From NCBI GenBank assembly GCA_950097015.1, contig CATNEN010000005.1, positions 1,116,001-1,180,000 of the forward strand: 64,000 bases of DNA, given 5' to 3'. Below, piece after piece: positions 21,040 through 31,566 of the stretch. Numbering within the stretch: position 1 is the first letter of the stretch; the number at the start of each line of letters is the position of its first letter. The translations under genes and the position numbers were made by a program. Source of the stretch: Macrostomum hystrix (Eukaryota > Platyhelminthes > Macrostomidae). The notes beneath the pieces are model-generated. The model was given only the letters and a program-made list of their open reading frames with translations, searched no databases and was not told the origin of the DNA.

Positions 21040-22776
21040 TTACACCGTTTTTAAGTTGACTATGCTCGTAGTTACTGATTAGAAGGCGTATTTGAAGCGA
21101 TTTTCAGTGACCATTTTATGCCTAGCTAGTATATATATAGCTATACCGCATGAGCTGTACGCATCAACTAGGTGGTACCCTTAACTTGCGTTCAATAAGT
21201 TCCGGGTCTCTCAACTGAAAAACTAATGTACTGGTTTGTGTTGTAGAAGATTGTGTCTTAGTACAAAATACTTTCCAACTCCACGAGGTAGCACCTTAAT
21301 CTTAATATGTTAAAATTAAGATAATAATGACGCAAGGTATATTCTTTAGCTTGACATTAAGACCCCTTTTGTGAACAATATAGAAACTAGAAAGTGATAT
21401 TTTGTATTTTCTGTATGAATCTTCGTGCAACGACGATGTCGCTGGAGTGTCGGAATCACAGCTTGAAGATCTGAAGTCTGGAGATCTGGACCTAATTTGG
21501 ATGATTTAGCAAGATACTTAATTCTACGTTCATTTACACTTCAAGCAACTTGAGGGTGGGTTACGTCCCCCCCCCAGTCGGCTTAAGCCGTATAAATTGC
21601 GACAAAAGTCAAAACAAAAGTCGAAGTTAGTCAAAACTCGTAAACTACGAAAACTGTTGGTCACTGCATAGATTAACGTGCTTACGAATCTGGCAAATCC
21701 ATACGAATCTGTATAATATTTGCTGGCGATAACCTCACCTTAAAACGATCGCGTTTTTGCGTTGCTGAGTTTCTGCGCAAATAAAATGTCACATCTCTAT
21801 AAATTATTGTCTGTTATAACACGTGCAGAACTTGAATAACTTCTTATGTATCATGAGGGGCCATTCCATGAAAAATCCATGGGCACTCCACGAGAAACAA
21901 CTAAAAAATCTTTCGTTTAATTTTCATTTTCAATGACTCAGTTCACTACTTCAAGTAAGACCAAGAAACGAATGTCTACAGAGTTCATAAGATTTGACAG
22001 ATGGTTCACAGATGGTTCCCCTGTTTTTTCTTACTGATAAATTCAAGATAAAATTATAGAATTGAATGTGTTCAAGTAAAAAATAACGACTAGTTTAAAA
22101 AAACTAAGTTGAAAAAATACGACACGGTAAAACCCATATTGAAACCCAGCATGTAATTTTAGCACACTGAATATCCAAGTACAATTCTTGTCAAAGCTAA
22201 AAATAGAAACACACGCCATAAGGACCTTGTAAAAGGTGCGGCTGCAAGTGAGGCAGGAGTTCCTATTAATAGTGCCTCTAAATATTCTCAGAGCTGAAAA
22301 TATGTTTCTGTAAAAATTGTAACTAATGTTACGCAGTGACGAGATTTAAAAAGTTTAAACCATAACTGATGCTGGAACCTGTTTTACAGCTGGGTGAAGT
22401 CTAGCAATGGGTAATTAAAGAATAAAGTGTCACACTCAAATATACAAATAAAATTTTCTTTGTGCTGAGAATCGAGCTCCCGACCTCGGTCGAAATATTC
22501 ATCTGCTTTAACCAAAGAACAAGGCTTCTTAATCATAATATCATATGTGAACTTTAATTAAGACTTGTGGGCTAAACAATATGGAATGTAAGGCCGCTCG
22601 TGACATTGTAGCGGGCGACTTTGTTGCTACTCGTTTTGCAAACCAGACCACCTCACCCGAGAAAAAAATCTGTGCAAACTTTCAAAGTTACTTGGAAAGT
22701 AGACATTGAATCCGTTTGGCAAGTATGAGTACACATGCATTCAAAGTTTGAACTGTTTGTAAGCATGTCTTTTTAA
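21040..22776. other. Gene-free stretch with degraded SINE-A pieces
   Basis: No coding frame is supported. Plus-strand SINE-A remnants lie near 21485-21590 (tttagcaagatactta, ttgagggtgggttacgtccc). Minus-strand remnants lie near 22360-22510 (actgatgctgg, cagctgggtgaag, gaatcgagctcccgacc). Confidence 0.5.
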
Positions 22777-22814
22777 ATGATCTTTTCAAGTACTACATGT
22801 ATTGCACAAAGTGT

Positions 22815-23098
22815 CATGACATCCCAGCCCCACCTCAGCATCCCAGCCCCACCTCAGCATCCCAGACCCACCTCAGCATCCCAGACCCACCTCAGCATCC
22901 CAGCCCCACCTCAGCATCCCAGCCCCACCTCAGCATCCCAGCCCCACCTCAGCATCCCAGCCCCACCTCAGCATCCCAGCCCCACCTCAGCATCCCAGCC
23001 CCACCTCAGCATCCCAGCCCCACCACAGCATCCCAGCCCCACCTCAGCATCCCAGCCCCACCTCAGCATCCCAGCCCCACCTCAGCATCCCAGACCCT
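22815..23098. repeat. 19-bp minisatellite
   Basis: About 15 units of cagcatcccagccccacct. The core cacctcagcatcccag is shared with the array at 24273-24715 inside the neighbouring gene. Confidence 0.93.
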
Positions 23099-23181
23099 AC
23101 GTTGTACGTTGTACTTCAAGCTATTGAGCTGTTCTAGGACACACTAATTAATATAAATTTAAATGTATCTTAGTGACGTAA

Positions 23182-23488
23182 GAGGTTGTAGCCTAGTGGT
23201 TAGAGCGTCGGACTCAAGACTTTAAGGTCGGGGGTTCGATTCCCGACTCCACTGGAACAATTTGCGTCCTTTAGCAAGACACTTAACTCTGCATTGATTC
23301 AGTTCACCCAGCTGTTAAATGGGTACCAGCATCAGCTGGGATAATTGAAGGTGGGTGTGGCGTCCCCCCAGTCCATGGACTGAACAGCTATATGCAGCCT
23401 TCAGATGCACCGCGCAATAGCTGCGGCTGTGCTGTCGGCTGCACATCTGACCCAATTGGGGCAGGTGTAATCAATTATTATTTATTAT
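23182..23488 (+). mobile_element. Full-length SINE-A with target-site duplication
   Basis: A tRNA-like head has an A box (tagcctagtgg near 23190) and a B box (ggttcgattcc near 23235). The body continues to cccaattggggcaggtgtaa and an AT-rich tail. Flanks 23171-23181 and 23489-23499 are both tagtgacgtaa, an 11-bp target-site duplication. This is the reference copy for the family in this window. Confidence 0.92.
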
Positions 23489-23882
23489 TAGTGACGTAAC
23501 TACTGTCACAATATGCTTCTTCGATACATATAAACGGTACTTAGGATATAAACAAGTATATCGTTGTTTATATACCTGTATATTTTAAGCTAGTAATGAA
23601 TTAAGCTTTTCAACGAGTAATCACGTTGGGTTGAAATATAAAAAGAGTTTCTAATTGAAATGCATAATCCTTAGATACTACGTAATATACTAATGGTCAA
23701 CATGTCGGATTTATTGAATATATATTGTATTTATTATATCGCTTAGTATTTTATTATTGAAACAATACAGTTTCGCCATGGAGGTAAATAAAAGGCAATG
23801 TTAGTTGCTTTTTTTAAAAGAGTCTTCGACAAGAAACGCTTAATATTTTGACGATGCTGAAGTCGGACGGCATCAACTGTAC

Positions 23883-24270
23883 ATGCTGATTCTGCTGGTC
23901 ATTGCTGGCCTATGCGAGTGCCAAACAGCCTACAGAAACGTCTCATTGGGAGGCTGTGTGGTCGCTCAGACTCCCCAACACCTGCTGACGGCCTCAAGCG
24001 CTCGCTCGTGCGCCTTCCTGTGCTCTCAGCTCCGTCTCTGCATCGGCTGGAGCTACCGCACAGGCGTCTGCAACGTGTCGGACAGCGTGCAAACTGTGCG
24101 ACTCTCGAACGACACCGACTGCGAGGTGTGGAGCGTCCTGCGTCAGCTCAGCCTCGTCGCCTTCTGGCCCATGAGCAACGCCACTCGCAGCCGCAATGTG
24201 GCCTCGAACAGCGGCCATCTCGACCTGCGGGAGAACATGGCCATGCAGTACACGGACAGTGCGGTCAACC
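23883..24270 (+). CDS. Secreted PAN/apple-type protein fragment
   Basis: The frame starts with a signal peptide (MLILLVIAGLCECQ). A Cys pattern follows that resembles a PAN/apple domain: GGC, RSCAFLCSQLRLCIGWSY, GVCNVSD and DCEVW. The start of what looks like a laminin-G/concanavalin-type strand region follows (LVAFWPMSNATRSRNVASNS). At about 24271 the sequence runs into a minisatellite, so the rest of the domain is missing, in an unseen exon, or lost. A possible donor (GCG before GTCAAC) lies at about 24266. A candidate downstream exon starts after the array. The gene may be partial or a pseudogene. Read-through frames across the array are not credible. Confidence 0.55.
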
Positions 24271-24272
24271 CA

Positions 24273-24715
24273 CCTCAGCATCCCAGACCTACCCAGCATC
24301 CCAGACCACCTCAGCATCCCACCTCACCTCAGCATCTCACCTCACCTCAGCATCTCACCTCACCTCAGCATCCCAGTCCCACCTCAGCATCTCAGACCAC
24401 CTCAGCATCCCAGACAACATCAGCATCACACCTCACCTCAGCATCCCACCTCACCTCAGCCTCTCACCTCACCTCAGCATCCCACCTCACCTCAGCATCC
24501 CAGTCCCACCTCAGCATTCCAGAACACCTCAGCATCTCACCTCACCTCAGCATCCCAGTCCCACCTCAGCATCTCACCTCACCTCAGCATCCCAGACCCA
24601 GCTGAGCATCCCAGAACACCTCAGCATCCCACCTCACCTCAGCATCCCACCTCACCTCAGCATCCCACCTCACCTCAGCATCCCAGACCACCTCAGCATC
24701 CCACCTCACCTCAGC
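24273..24715. repeat. 17-18-bp minisatellite interrupting the PAN gene
   Basis: Units are close to cagcatcccacctcacct. Each unit carries cacctcag, which resembles a 3' splice site (pyrimidine-rich then CAG). Confidence 0.93.
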
Positions 24716-24723
24716 ACTGGAGG

Positions 24724-24849
24724 CCCTGGCCGACCTGGACGAGCCGGAGATGACAGACGAGAAGGCTCTCGCAGTGGTGAAGAAGTTTTCATGGGGTGCT
24801 CTGGTGTCTGCCGCTACTTCCCTGTCACGCTACATTCGGTTCGGCTAAT
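24724..24849 (+). CDS. Possible 3' exon after the minisatellite
   Basis: From an AG at about 24723-24724 the frame GCC CTG GCC GAC encodes ALADLDEPEMTDEKALAVV and continues to a stop at about 24849 (SRYIRFG). Its GC-rich codon use matches the preceding exon more than the flanking DNA. Whether it joins the 23883 exon is unproven; phase 0 would fit a donor at about 24266. Confidence 0.3.
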
Positions 24850-24899
24850 TGTGCGTCAGAATTTTCGCTCAGACTGCCCCCGGCTGACACCTGACTGAC

Positions 24900-25900
24900 C
24901 GGACTCCGCCCGCGACTCTCAGACACTCACATTTACTTACATTACGTCCAGTAGATTTAACTGGACGTAACATTTTTTAATGTTTACGAATTTCTACGAA
25001 AATTTGATATAATTTTTAGAATATATATCGAATGGGAATTTTAATTGAAAGATTATCTAGAATCGCATGAAAAAACAAAGTCTTATTCGTAAATATAAGC
25101 TTACGATGTAAATAATGTACCATGCTTGGTTGCTATTTTATTAATAACATATCTTAGTAATGTTAAACGATGCTAGAAAGATATTTTAGGCTTGTTATGT
25201 TAGACTCTGTATACATTATATGGGCCCAATAAGCTCACTGTATTATATAAAAGCCTCAAGGACCACTAGGATTAGAAGGGCGTTTTTTGTTGGGAAATTT
25301 ATTAAAGGCTGATTTTCTAATAATTTTCTAAGAAACGATGTTCCCTGTCCAATTACTGCTAGTGGTCCTTGAATTGATCAAATAAACTTTTGTTGCAGTC
25401 ATAATCAAAACACAACTACAATTGCTTGGAAGTTAATTGTACGCTCAAAGGATTATTTTTCACTGTAGTCTAGTAAATAAGAACCGCATTACAACGAGTC
25501 GGCAAAAACACCGCGGACTGGAATAAAAGAGTTGATGCATTAAATGTTTAAATTATTGATACACGACCTTAGATAGGTGCATGTTAAGTGGAGTTTTGTA
25601 TGTAAAATGAGAGGTGATAAAAATAGTTAATGCTAGAAACATATTGGAAGCAGAATGAAGATAAATCTGTTTTGTTATTGACGGAATAAAAATGTAAAAC
25701 AATTTCACATCATGCGTTTGTAAATTCGTAGCAGCAATCAATAAAACTTCAACGTTGATTTTGGTCGCGATCGTTAAATTGAGACCGAGAATATTGCATG
25801 AAATCTTAAGGCTCCTGTCGTTGTGACTGGCAATTACGTTTTGAACGCTATGCTCAATCGCCATGAATTCGAGTCAATGATGCAGAGCGGCTTCGCTGTA
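24900..25900. other. AT-rich non-coding stretch
   Basis: No supported gene. A minus-strand open frame at 25553-25864 has no recognisable family signature and composition typical of the AT-rich background. Confidence 0.4.
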
Positions 25901-25904
25901 GAAA

Positions 25905-26332
25905 GACCACAGGGGCAAAACACAAATTTCTCTTTTTTTCTTTATCTCCTAGAATACTCAACCAATCGCCATGAAAATTGAGAACACGGGCAAATATTTT
26001 TTCGCTCTATCTGGTGAGAAACACCCTCTATCTGGTTGCGAAAATGACCAATAGATGTTGGTGAATACAAGTGCGTGTTAATTAACCAATTTGTATTCGC
26101 CAAAGAGGTTTATGCTGAGCAATGTTAGTCAACCTTGTCACCAGGGTCTTCGACAATAAACGCGGAATATATCGACGATTCTGACGTCAGAAAGCTTTGA
26201 AAGTTCATCGTAGAGGGCCAAAAATATTGATTCAGAGGGTGGACTTTCACGAACATCGGTCATTCGGTTTGGGAGCTATCGAGAAGTAGGCGGTGGGTGT
26301 TTGAAATTCCCCCGTGGTCTTCCCCAGGGGGA
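25905..26332. mobile_element. MITE-like element, copy 1
   Basis: It starts with aaagaccacaggggcaaaac and ends with the inverted form ccccgtggtcttcccc. The interior shares gaacacgggcaaa, ttcgctctatc, gaaagttcatcgtagagggc, ggtggactttc and gtttgggagctatcg with the copy at 27775. Non-autonomous; no transposase frame. Confidence 0.7.
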
Positions 26333-26413
26333 AAATAGTGCTAAAATACTGTTAAAAATCTCAGGCATTACTAACATTATGAATTCAAACTACTCGCGCA
26401 ATTGAATCAGCAG

Positions 26414-29400
26414 TCAACAGCCTCCGTCTTCGACATCATCCAATCGAGTCATGATGCTCTCAATGTACTCGCCGATCGGCACCACAGCGCCACGTCGCCT
26501 AGATTCCTCGGCGGCGAAAGCCACTAGGTGGCCGTAGAGTGTGGACTCAGCTAGCTGATGCTGCAGATCCGCCAAGCTGGCATTTGAGCATTCGGCTTTG
26601 GCCTTGAGTAGGGCTCGAACAAAGGCCTGGAAGCCCAATATAAGAAATATAAATCGTTATGAAGCTTTGATCTCCTATTTTATCTCGTACGCAATTTATT
26701 CAGAGCTACGTAAAAAAACATTAAATCATTCTCTATCAATTTATTTATGCAATCTTTCTACTTGCTCGCCCACTCTGACAGCCTCCGACGCACTCCGGAC
26801 CTCACCTGAGCCAGAAAGAAGTCGGCAGATCCGTGACCCTTCATTCGGCCGCTCCCCACTGAAGCATCGGGTATTTCTTCGCCGTCCGGTCCGAGACCGA
26901 CGGGCACGTGGTAGCGATCCAGACTAACGAAGTCGTGCATCAACAGCGCCGTGTCACCGTAGGAGCTGCCATTCCACCGAAGTTCGCCTTTTGTGCCGTA
27001 GAAAACACTCGAGCGAACGCACACGGCCTCAGTGAAGGCCATCATGGTCAGGCTAGCTGTGGCTCCGTCTTCGAACTCCATGTTGACCACCTTGGAAGTC
27101 AGGATTAAAATAATCATATTGATATTATTTTTCATATTCGCAGGGACTGTAAGACGCATCATTTAGCGACAGCAAGCGAGGATGCTGCGATTCTGCCCAT
27201 TTCGCTGACCCCAGTTTACACGCGCACTTACACAGCTGACACCTGCCCAGAATTTCTTGTCAGACAGTGAACTGTACTCTCATCGCTCTTCATGAATTGG
27301 TCCTCATAAATTGCACAACAAGCTGTGGATTAGAGTTCAGAGACATTGCTAAGAGAGTCCGATGCACTACAGCTTTAGTGACAGACTCTAGCTTTTCCGA
27401 CTGCTCTGAACGTGGGTACGCAAACTATTCAACGATTTCTCAATCACGCACCTGATGATCGCAGACATCGTTGTCACAATTGTAGACGCATCGTCCGTAA
27501 GGTCCGTTGCTGATGGCTTCCTTCACCAGTTGGCTATACTTGTCTAAATCGCCATCGCACGCTTCACGATCGACAAACGCTGCAGCGCTCCACAGGCCGG
27601 GAAATACGTACGCCTCAAGGTTTTTAAGGTTTTTATGGTAATAAACTAATTTGCGAAATATACAACTTAAAAGTTCACAACAGAAGTATCATTCTGTATC
27701 AAGCGTAAAAAATTGCAATTAGGCTATTTTTAACGTTCAGCGTTTCACGAATTATTAACAAACAGTGGAATGAAAAGACCAAGAGGGGTCGAGATATTCA
27801 ACCCATCACCATGACAATCCAGAACACGGGATAAAATTTTCCGCTCTATCCGATGAAAAAACTTCCAGGATCACAAAACATCGGAATCGTTGAGATATTC
27901 AAGGATTTTTGTCGGTGAGTCAGGCAGCAAAAATCAATTAGTCATGTAACCATGATGATTTAAGGACGGCCTTGAAAGTTAGTTCATCGTAAAGGGCGGA
28001 AACTTTTGATCCTCATGGGGTGGACTTTCTAAAAAATTGGTAATTTACGAGTAGTTTGGGAGCTATCGTAATCGAAATACCGCGTGGTCTTTTCCAACGG
28101 GCAAAAAAGCGTGATCTTTCCACTTTTAAGCGGCTCACCTTCACAGCGGAGTAGGGACAGCCTTTCTCAGCACTGCAGTCAACGCATCGTTCACCAGCTC
28201 CGTTTGGCTTTTCTTCCGGTCGAAAATGAATTAGACTGCCGAAGCTGGACACGCGGGTGCAGCGCGACGGCATCCAGTAGCAGATGATGTCAACGTCGTG
28301 GCAGCACTTGGTGAGCAGAGAGAATGCGCTTGTGTCCTCGTTGCGCCAGTTGCCACGTACGTAGGAGTGAGCAAAGTGAGCAAAGCCAACTGGTTCAGTG
28401 TGCTGCACGTGGCACAGGCGACCAAGCTTTCCCGATCTGGCAGTTTTTTTCACGAGGTTCTCCGATTTTATTTTGGACAAACTTTCAAACGATTGTGTAC
28501 ACTAACATCTTTCTAAATAAAGGGCACAATTAGTCCCAGTGGAGTCAGGAATCGAATCAACGACCTTTAAGTCATGAGTTCGACGCTCTAATTACTTGCA
28601 TGGCTAGAACCTTCTTCATAACTAGCAGGTATATTGATAATCAAGGTTTGGAAAAACACGACAAGTAGAACTTTTCTGCCACTTCTTAAGTAAAAAGCTG
28701 AACTTAGATTGGGCTATTCATTTTCTTCACACAATAAAACTGGAATGCGTCTAATAAAACATGCTTCATCGAATGGCAGCTGGTAATGAAAATAGTGCAC
28801 AGGTTTGATCTTAAAACCATATTTTGGGACAGAGCAAGCTAATAGATAAACAGGGCGCGCACAACCACTTTCGTATACGATAGAAAGACAGCGGGAGCCT
28901 GTGATCAGCCTGTGAGGTGTGCTGTTAAGAGCTTCCATGACGAGTTCCGAATAACCTGGATAAAACGTGTCAGTTTCTAGTACAAGCTTCCCTTAGACAA
29001 GTCCCTTAGGGTGATCACCTTCAAGCAAGCTCCTACAAACTGCTTCATGAGCATCAGCAGCAGCAGCACAATCATTAAGTTCCAATAGGGGGCCATTATG
29101 AATATCGCTTCTTCCATCCACCTCATTTTACCTTGCAGTTTCAACAGGACGTACGTTGCAACTTAATTATTTTATAAGTTATATTACTAACAGTAATAAC
29201 AATAACTATTACAGCCGTATATCATAATACATGCATCAATTGAGATTCCAATTAAAAGTTAATGCAGTGCGCTCAAATAAAATTAGTTTTTTTGCTTTCA
29301 ACTGCACCATGACTGCCAGGTAAAATATCCTAAGAAGCGAATGCATATGAAGTCATGCAGATAACAAATTTGGTAACTTGACCCAAAGCGAGAATTTTTT

Positions 29401-31027
29401 CTTGATTTGATCACATCCTAGGGGCTTGTACGAATGTGATCTTATGAGCAAATTTTCATTCTCAATTTCATCGTATTGTATACAAATTGGATTCATTATT
29501 TATATTCGGCATGGTAGTGTAGTAGATTCTATTAAGGGGTATATACTTTTAGGAGTCGGTTATTATTATAGCTCGCCATTTTTCACCCTCCTGAGCGATT
29601 ACGCAACACTCATAGGACCCTCCTAGGCTCCTAGCCTGCACTCCTTGAACCCACCCCGTACTCCTATACGGTCGTGATATCTCTAGGACGCAATTATTTC
29701 ATCCGCACCTTGTTAAGAATAAGAACGCTCTCACCTCCTAGCTCTTAATTTTATAGCACGGGCACCTGGTACCAGATGCACAGCTGCAGTGTTATTCTAT
29801 CGGTGTACAAAGTCAGCTACACAAACAATTTATCGAAAGCTATGCATGGTGACGTAATGTATGAATGAATAATATTCAGCTAGACAGCATGCGTTATTTA
29901 TTACCTAATCAGTCCGTGAATCTTTCTCACTGCAGGCAGGTAGCGCAGCACGTGACAGATGACCATGAGCTGGTCGGATTCGTTAAGCCATTCCCGGTGC
30001 ACAAGACGAACACAATCTAATGGATTGCAAGCCATTGGCTTTTCTAACAGAATGTGATAGCCGAGACGTTTGAAAGCCTGTCAAAAATTGTTGAATGCAA
30101 ATAGTATGTGTCTTGAGTCATACGGGCATGAACAAGCAGCTTTTGTTACCTGGCAAGGAGCAACATGCATTTTATCTTGGGTACAGATGATTGCCGCATC
30201 AGCTAGGCGACCTCGAGCAACAAGTGGCTGCCAGTCGTCAAATACAGCATCATCGGCTAGGTTGAAATTGCGAGCCATATAGCTGCGTCCGGTGGGCCTG
30301 GGTTCAAGGTGGAATAGTTTTACGTGCATTCTTTATTTCCAGCTTGTCAAACTCAACAATTTTTACTTACAAGTTACTATACACTCGAAACTATTAGGCC
30401 AACAAAGTCTATTGTAGATGCTATATTTCTTAAAAATTCCTAATCCACATTCAGCAGTCGATCTAGCTACATAAAAATAATGATTATTGATTGCGCATGC
30501 CCTAAGTGAGCCGGACGTGCAGCCGATAGCACAGCCGCAGCTATCTCAGTCCATGGACTAGGAGATGTCACAGTCAAACCTAACTCGCTCTCAATTACAC
30601 GAGATAATGCTGGTACCCATGCCAATTAACTGATGGATGAGCGGATGTAATTCAGAATAAAGGACATTTACTAATGCAAAATTTTCCAGTGCACTCGGGT
30701 ATCGAACCCAGATCTTCACGCAACAAGATTCATGAATGAAGTATAGGTTGTTAGCTATCATGCAAACATGAATATCAGCCAAAAAGCATTTTCTCACCTA
30801 GGATCAGCAGCTGCCACAATGCGCAATTCATTTGGCCTAATCAGAGCATACTCTGAGTAGCAGCGACCCCGCTGACCACATCCAATCACAATCGCTGTGA
30901 TTGGATTTGATGACACTGCCTCTGGATGACTAGTCGATGCTACAATCTCCAAGCTAGTTGTAGCCTGTGTTATTTCAATTTTCGTAGCAGTAGCCTTTGA
31001 TTTTTTGCGCTTAAAAAGAAAGCTCAT
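26414..31027 (-). CDS. Gfo/Idh/MocA-family oxidoreductase
   Basis: Seven exons from high to low: 31027-30798, 30297-30150, 30077-29905, 28436-28139, 27613-27452, 27090-26806, 26626-26414. They give about 502 residues, with every phase matching. The N-terminal Rossmann motif is [11 protein letters not shown] (residues about 45-55), and the family EKP signature lies at about 138-140 (LLEKPMA). Next come [22 protein letters not shown] and a Cys cluster [15 protein letters not shown]. The C-terminal half has [27 protein letters not shown] and [10 protein letters not shown]. Such enzymes are NAD(P)-dependent dehydrogenases of sugars or related polyols. The substrate here is unknown. No targeting peptide is clear; the N-terminus is Lys-rich ([11 protein letters not shown]). 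It is divergent from PMPCB, with 539 bp between the start codons. Introns carry MITE, SINE-A and SINE-B copies. Confidence 0.9.
27095..27450 (-). mobile_element. SINE-B copy in oxidoreductase intron 5
   Basis: It contains gcgattctgcccatttcgctgac, cagacagtgaactgtactctc and the downstream head-like part. It lies between exons 6 and 5 and its end abuts the donor of exon 5 at 27452. The family orientation is opposite to the copies at 13895 and 18605. The best similarity begins near 27160. Confidence 0.55.
27775..28097. mobile_element. MITE-like element, copy 2
   Basis: Starts with aaaagaccaagaggggtc and ends with ccgcgtggtcttttcc (inverted). The interior matches copy 1 (gaacacgggataaaa, ttccgctctatc, tagttcatcgtaaagggcg, ggggtggactttc, gtttgggagctatcg). 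It ends 42 bp from the donor of oxidoreductase exon 4. Confidence 0.7.
28512..28615 (-). mobile_element. SINE-A head fragment
   Basis: The reverse complement of the tRNA-like head is visible: cagtggagtcaggaatcgaa, then acgacctttaagtc and tctaattacttgcatggcta. Located in oxidoreductase intron 3. Confidence 0.7.
28714..29096 (-). other. Possible small secreted two-exon gene nested in oxidoreductase intron 3
   Basis: At 29096 a Met opens a hydrophobic leader ([18 protein letters not shown]) of about 39 codons. Downstream, a possible acceptor (TTTTATCCAG at about 28956) precedes an open frame to 28714 with five Cys ([19 protein letters not shown]). The visible donors in the first piece do not give the phase needed by the second, so the model does not close. 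It could be coincidence. Confidence 0.2.
30485..30730 (-). mobile_element. Diverged SINE-A copy
   Basis: Landmarks in order are ggacgtgcagccgatagcac, agccgcagctatc, agtccatggact, gctggtacccat and cgggtatcgaacccagat. It is located in oxidoreductase intron 1. Confidence 0.6.
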
Positions 31028-31566
31028 AATGTGTCCTCTCTGGGCAGAAAATATAAGAATATAAGAAAATATAGTAGAGTCGATAAACCTATAAATAACG
31101 AACGGTAAGGCGTCCGTATATATATAGTATAGCTGAATTCACATGTTGGTAGTAATTCAAAAAATACAACCCAGTGTAAAAACTTTAACAACAAGTATTT
31201 CTGCTATGATTAAAAAGTGAAAAATTCAAATATCTTTGCCGTTTGTATTAACACACAAGTAAACTTTAATTAAACGACTTTCGAATTCTTCAAGATTTGT
31301 TTTATCAATTTTCATAAGAAAACTTTTTCATCCTTTAAATGTTTCTATTTCGCGTTAATTTTTTCAAAGTCTGCTATTCCACTGCGTGGTTGTGAATATT
31401 TGTTACCTTCCGTTTTGCCGTCGCCACCATAAGTTTATATTCATTGTGCTGTGATTAGCAGTTAGTATTTTTTCTACTAAGCTACTTTAACTTAGCTTGG
31501 CTATTATTAAACAAATCATTTCATTTCAAATCATCTCAAAAAGATTTGTTAACAAACTGAGGAGAA
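31028..31566. promoter_or_regulatory. Divergent intergenic region between oxidoreductase and PMPCB
   Basis: 539 bp separate the two start codons and must hold both 5' ends and promoters. It is AT-rich. A tatatatagtata run lies near 31117-31132. No element could be assigned with confidence. Confidence 0.4.

Noticed and set aside
23182-23250. A tRNA gene on the plus strand
   Set aside because: A and B boxes are present, but the stem pairing is poor and the sequence continues into a SINE body with a target-site duplication. The same applies to 45520, 49907 and 54941.
23912-24898. 328-codon frame through the PAN exon and the array
   Set aside because: It is out of frame with the signal peptide and PAN-type cysteines, and its continuation depends on the minisatellite.
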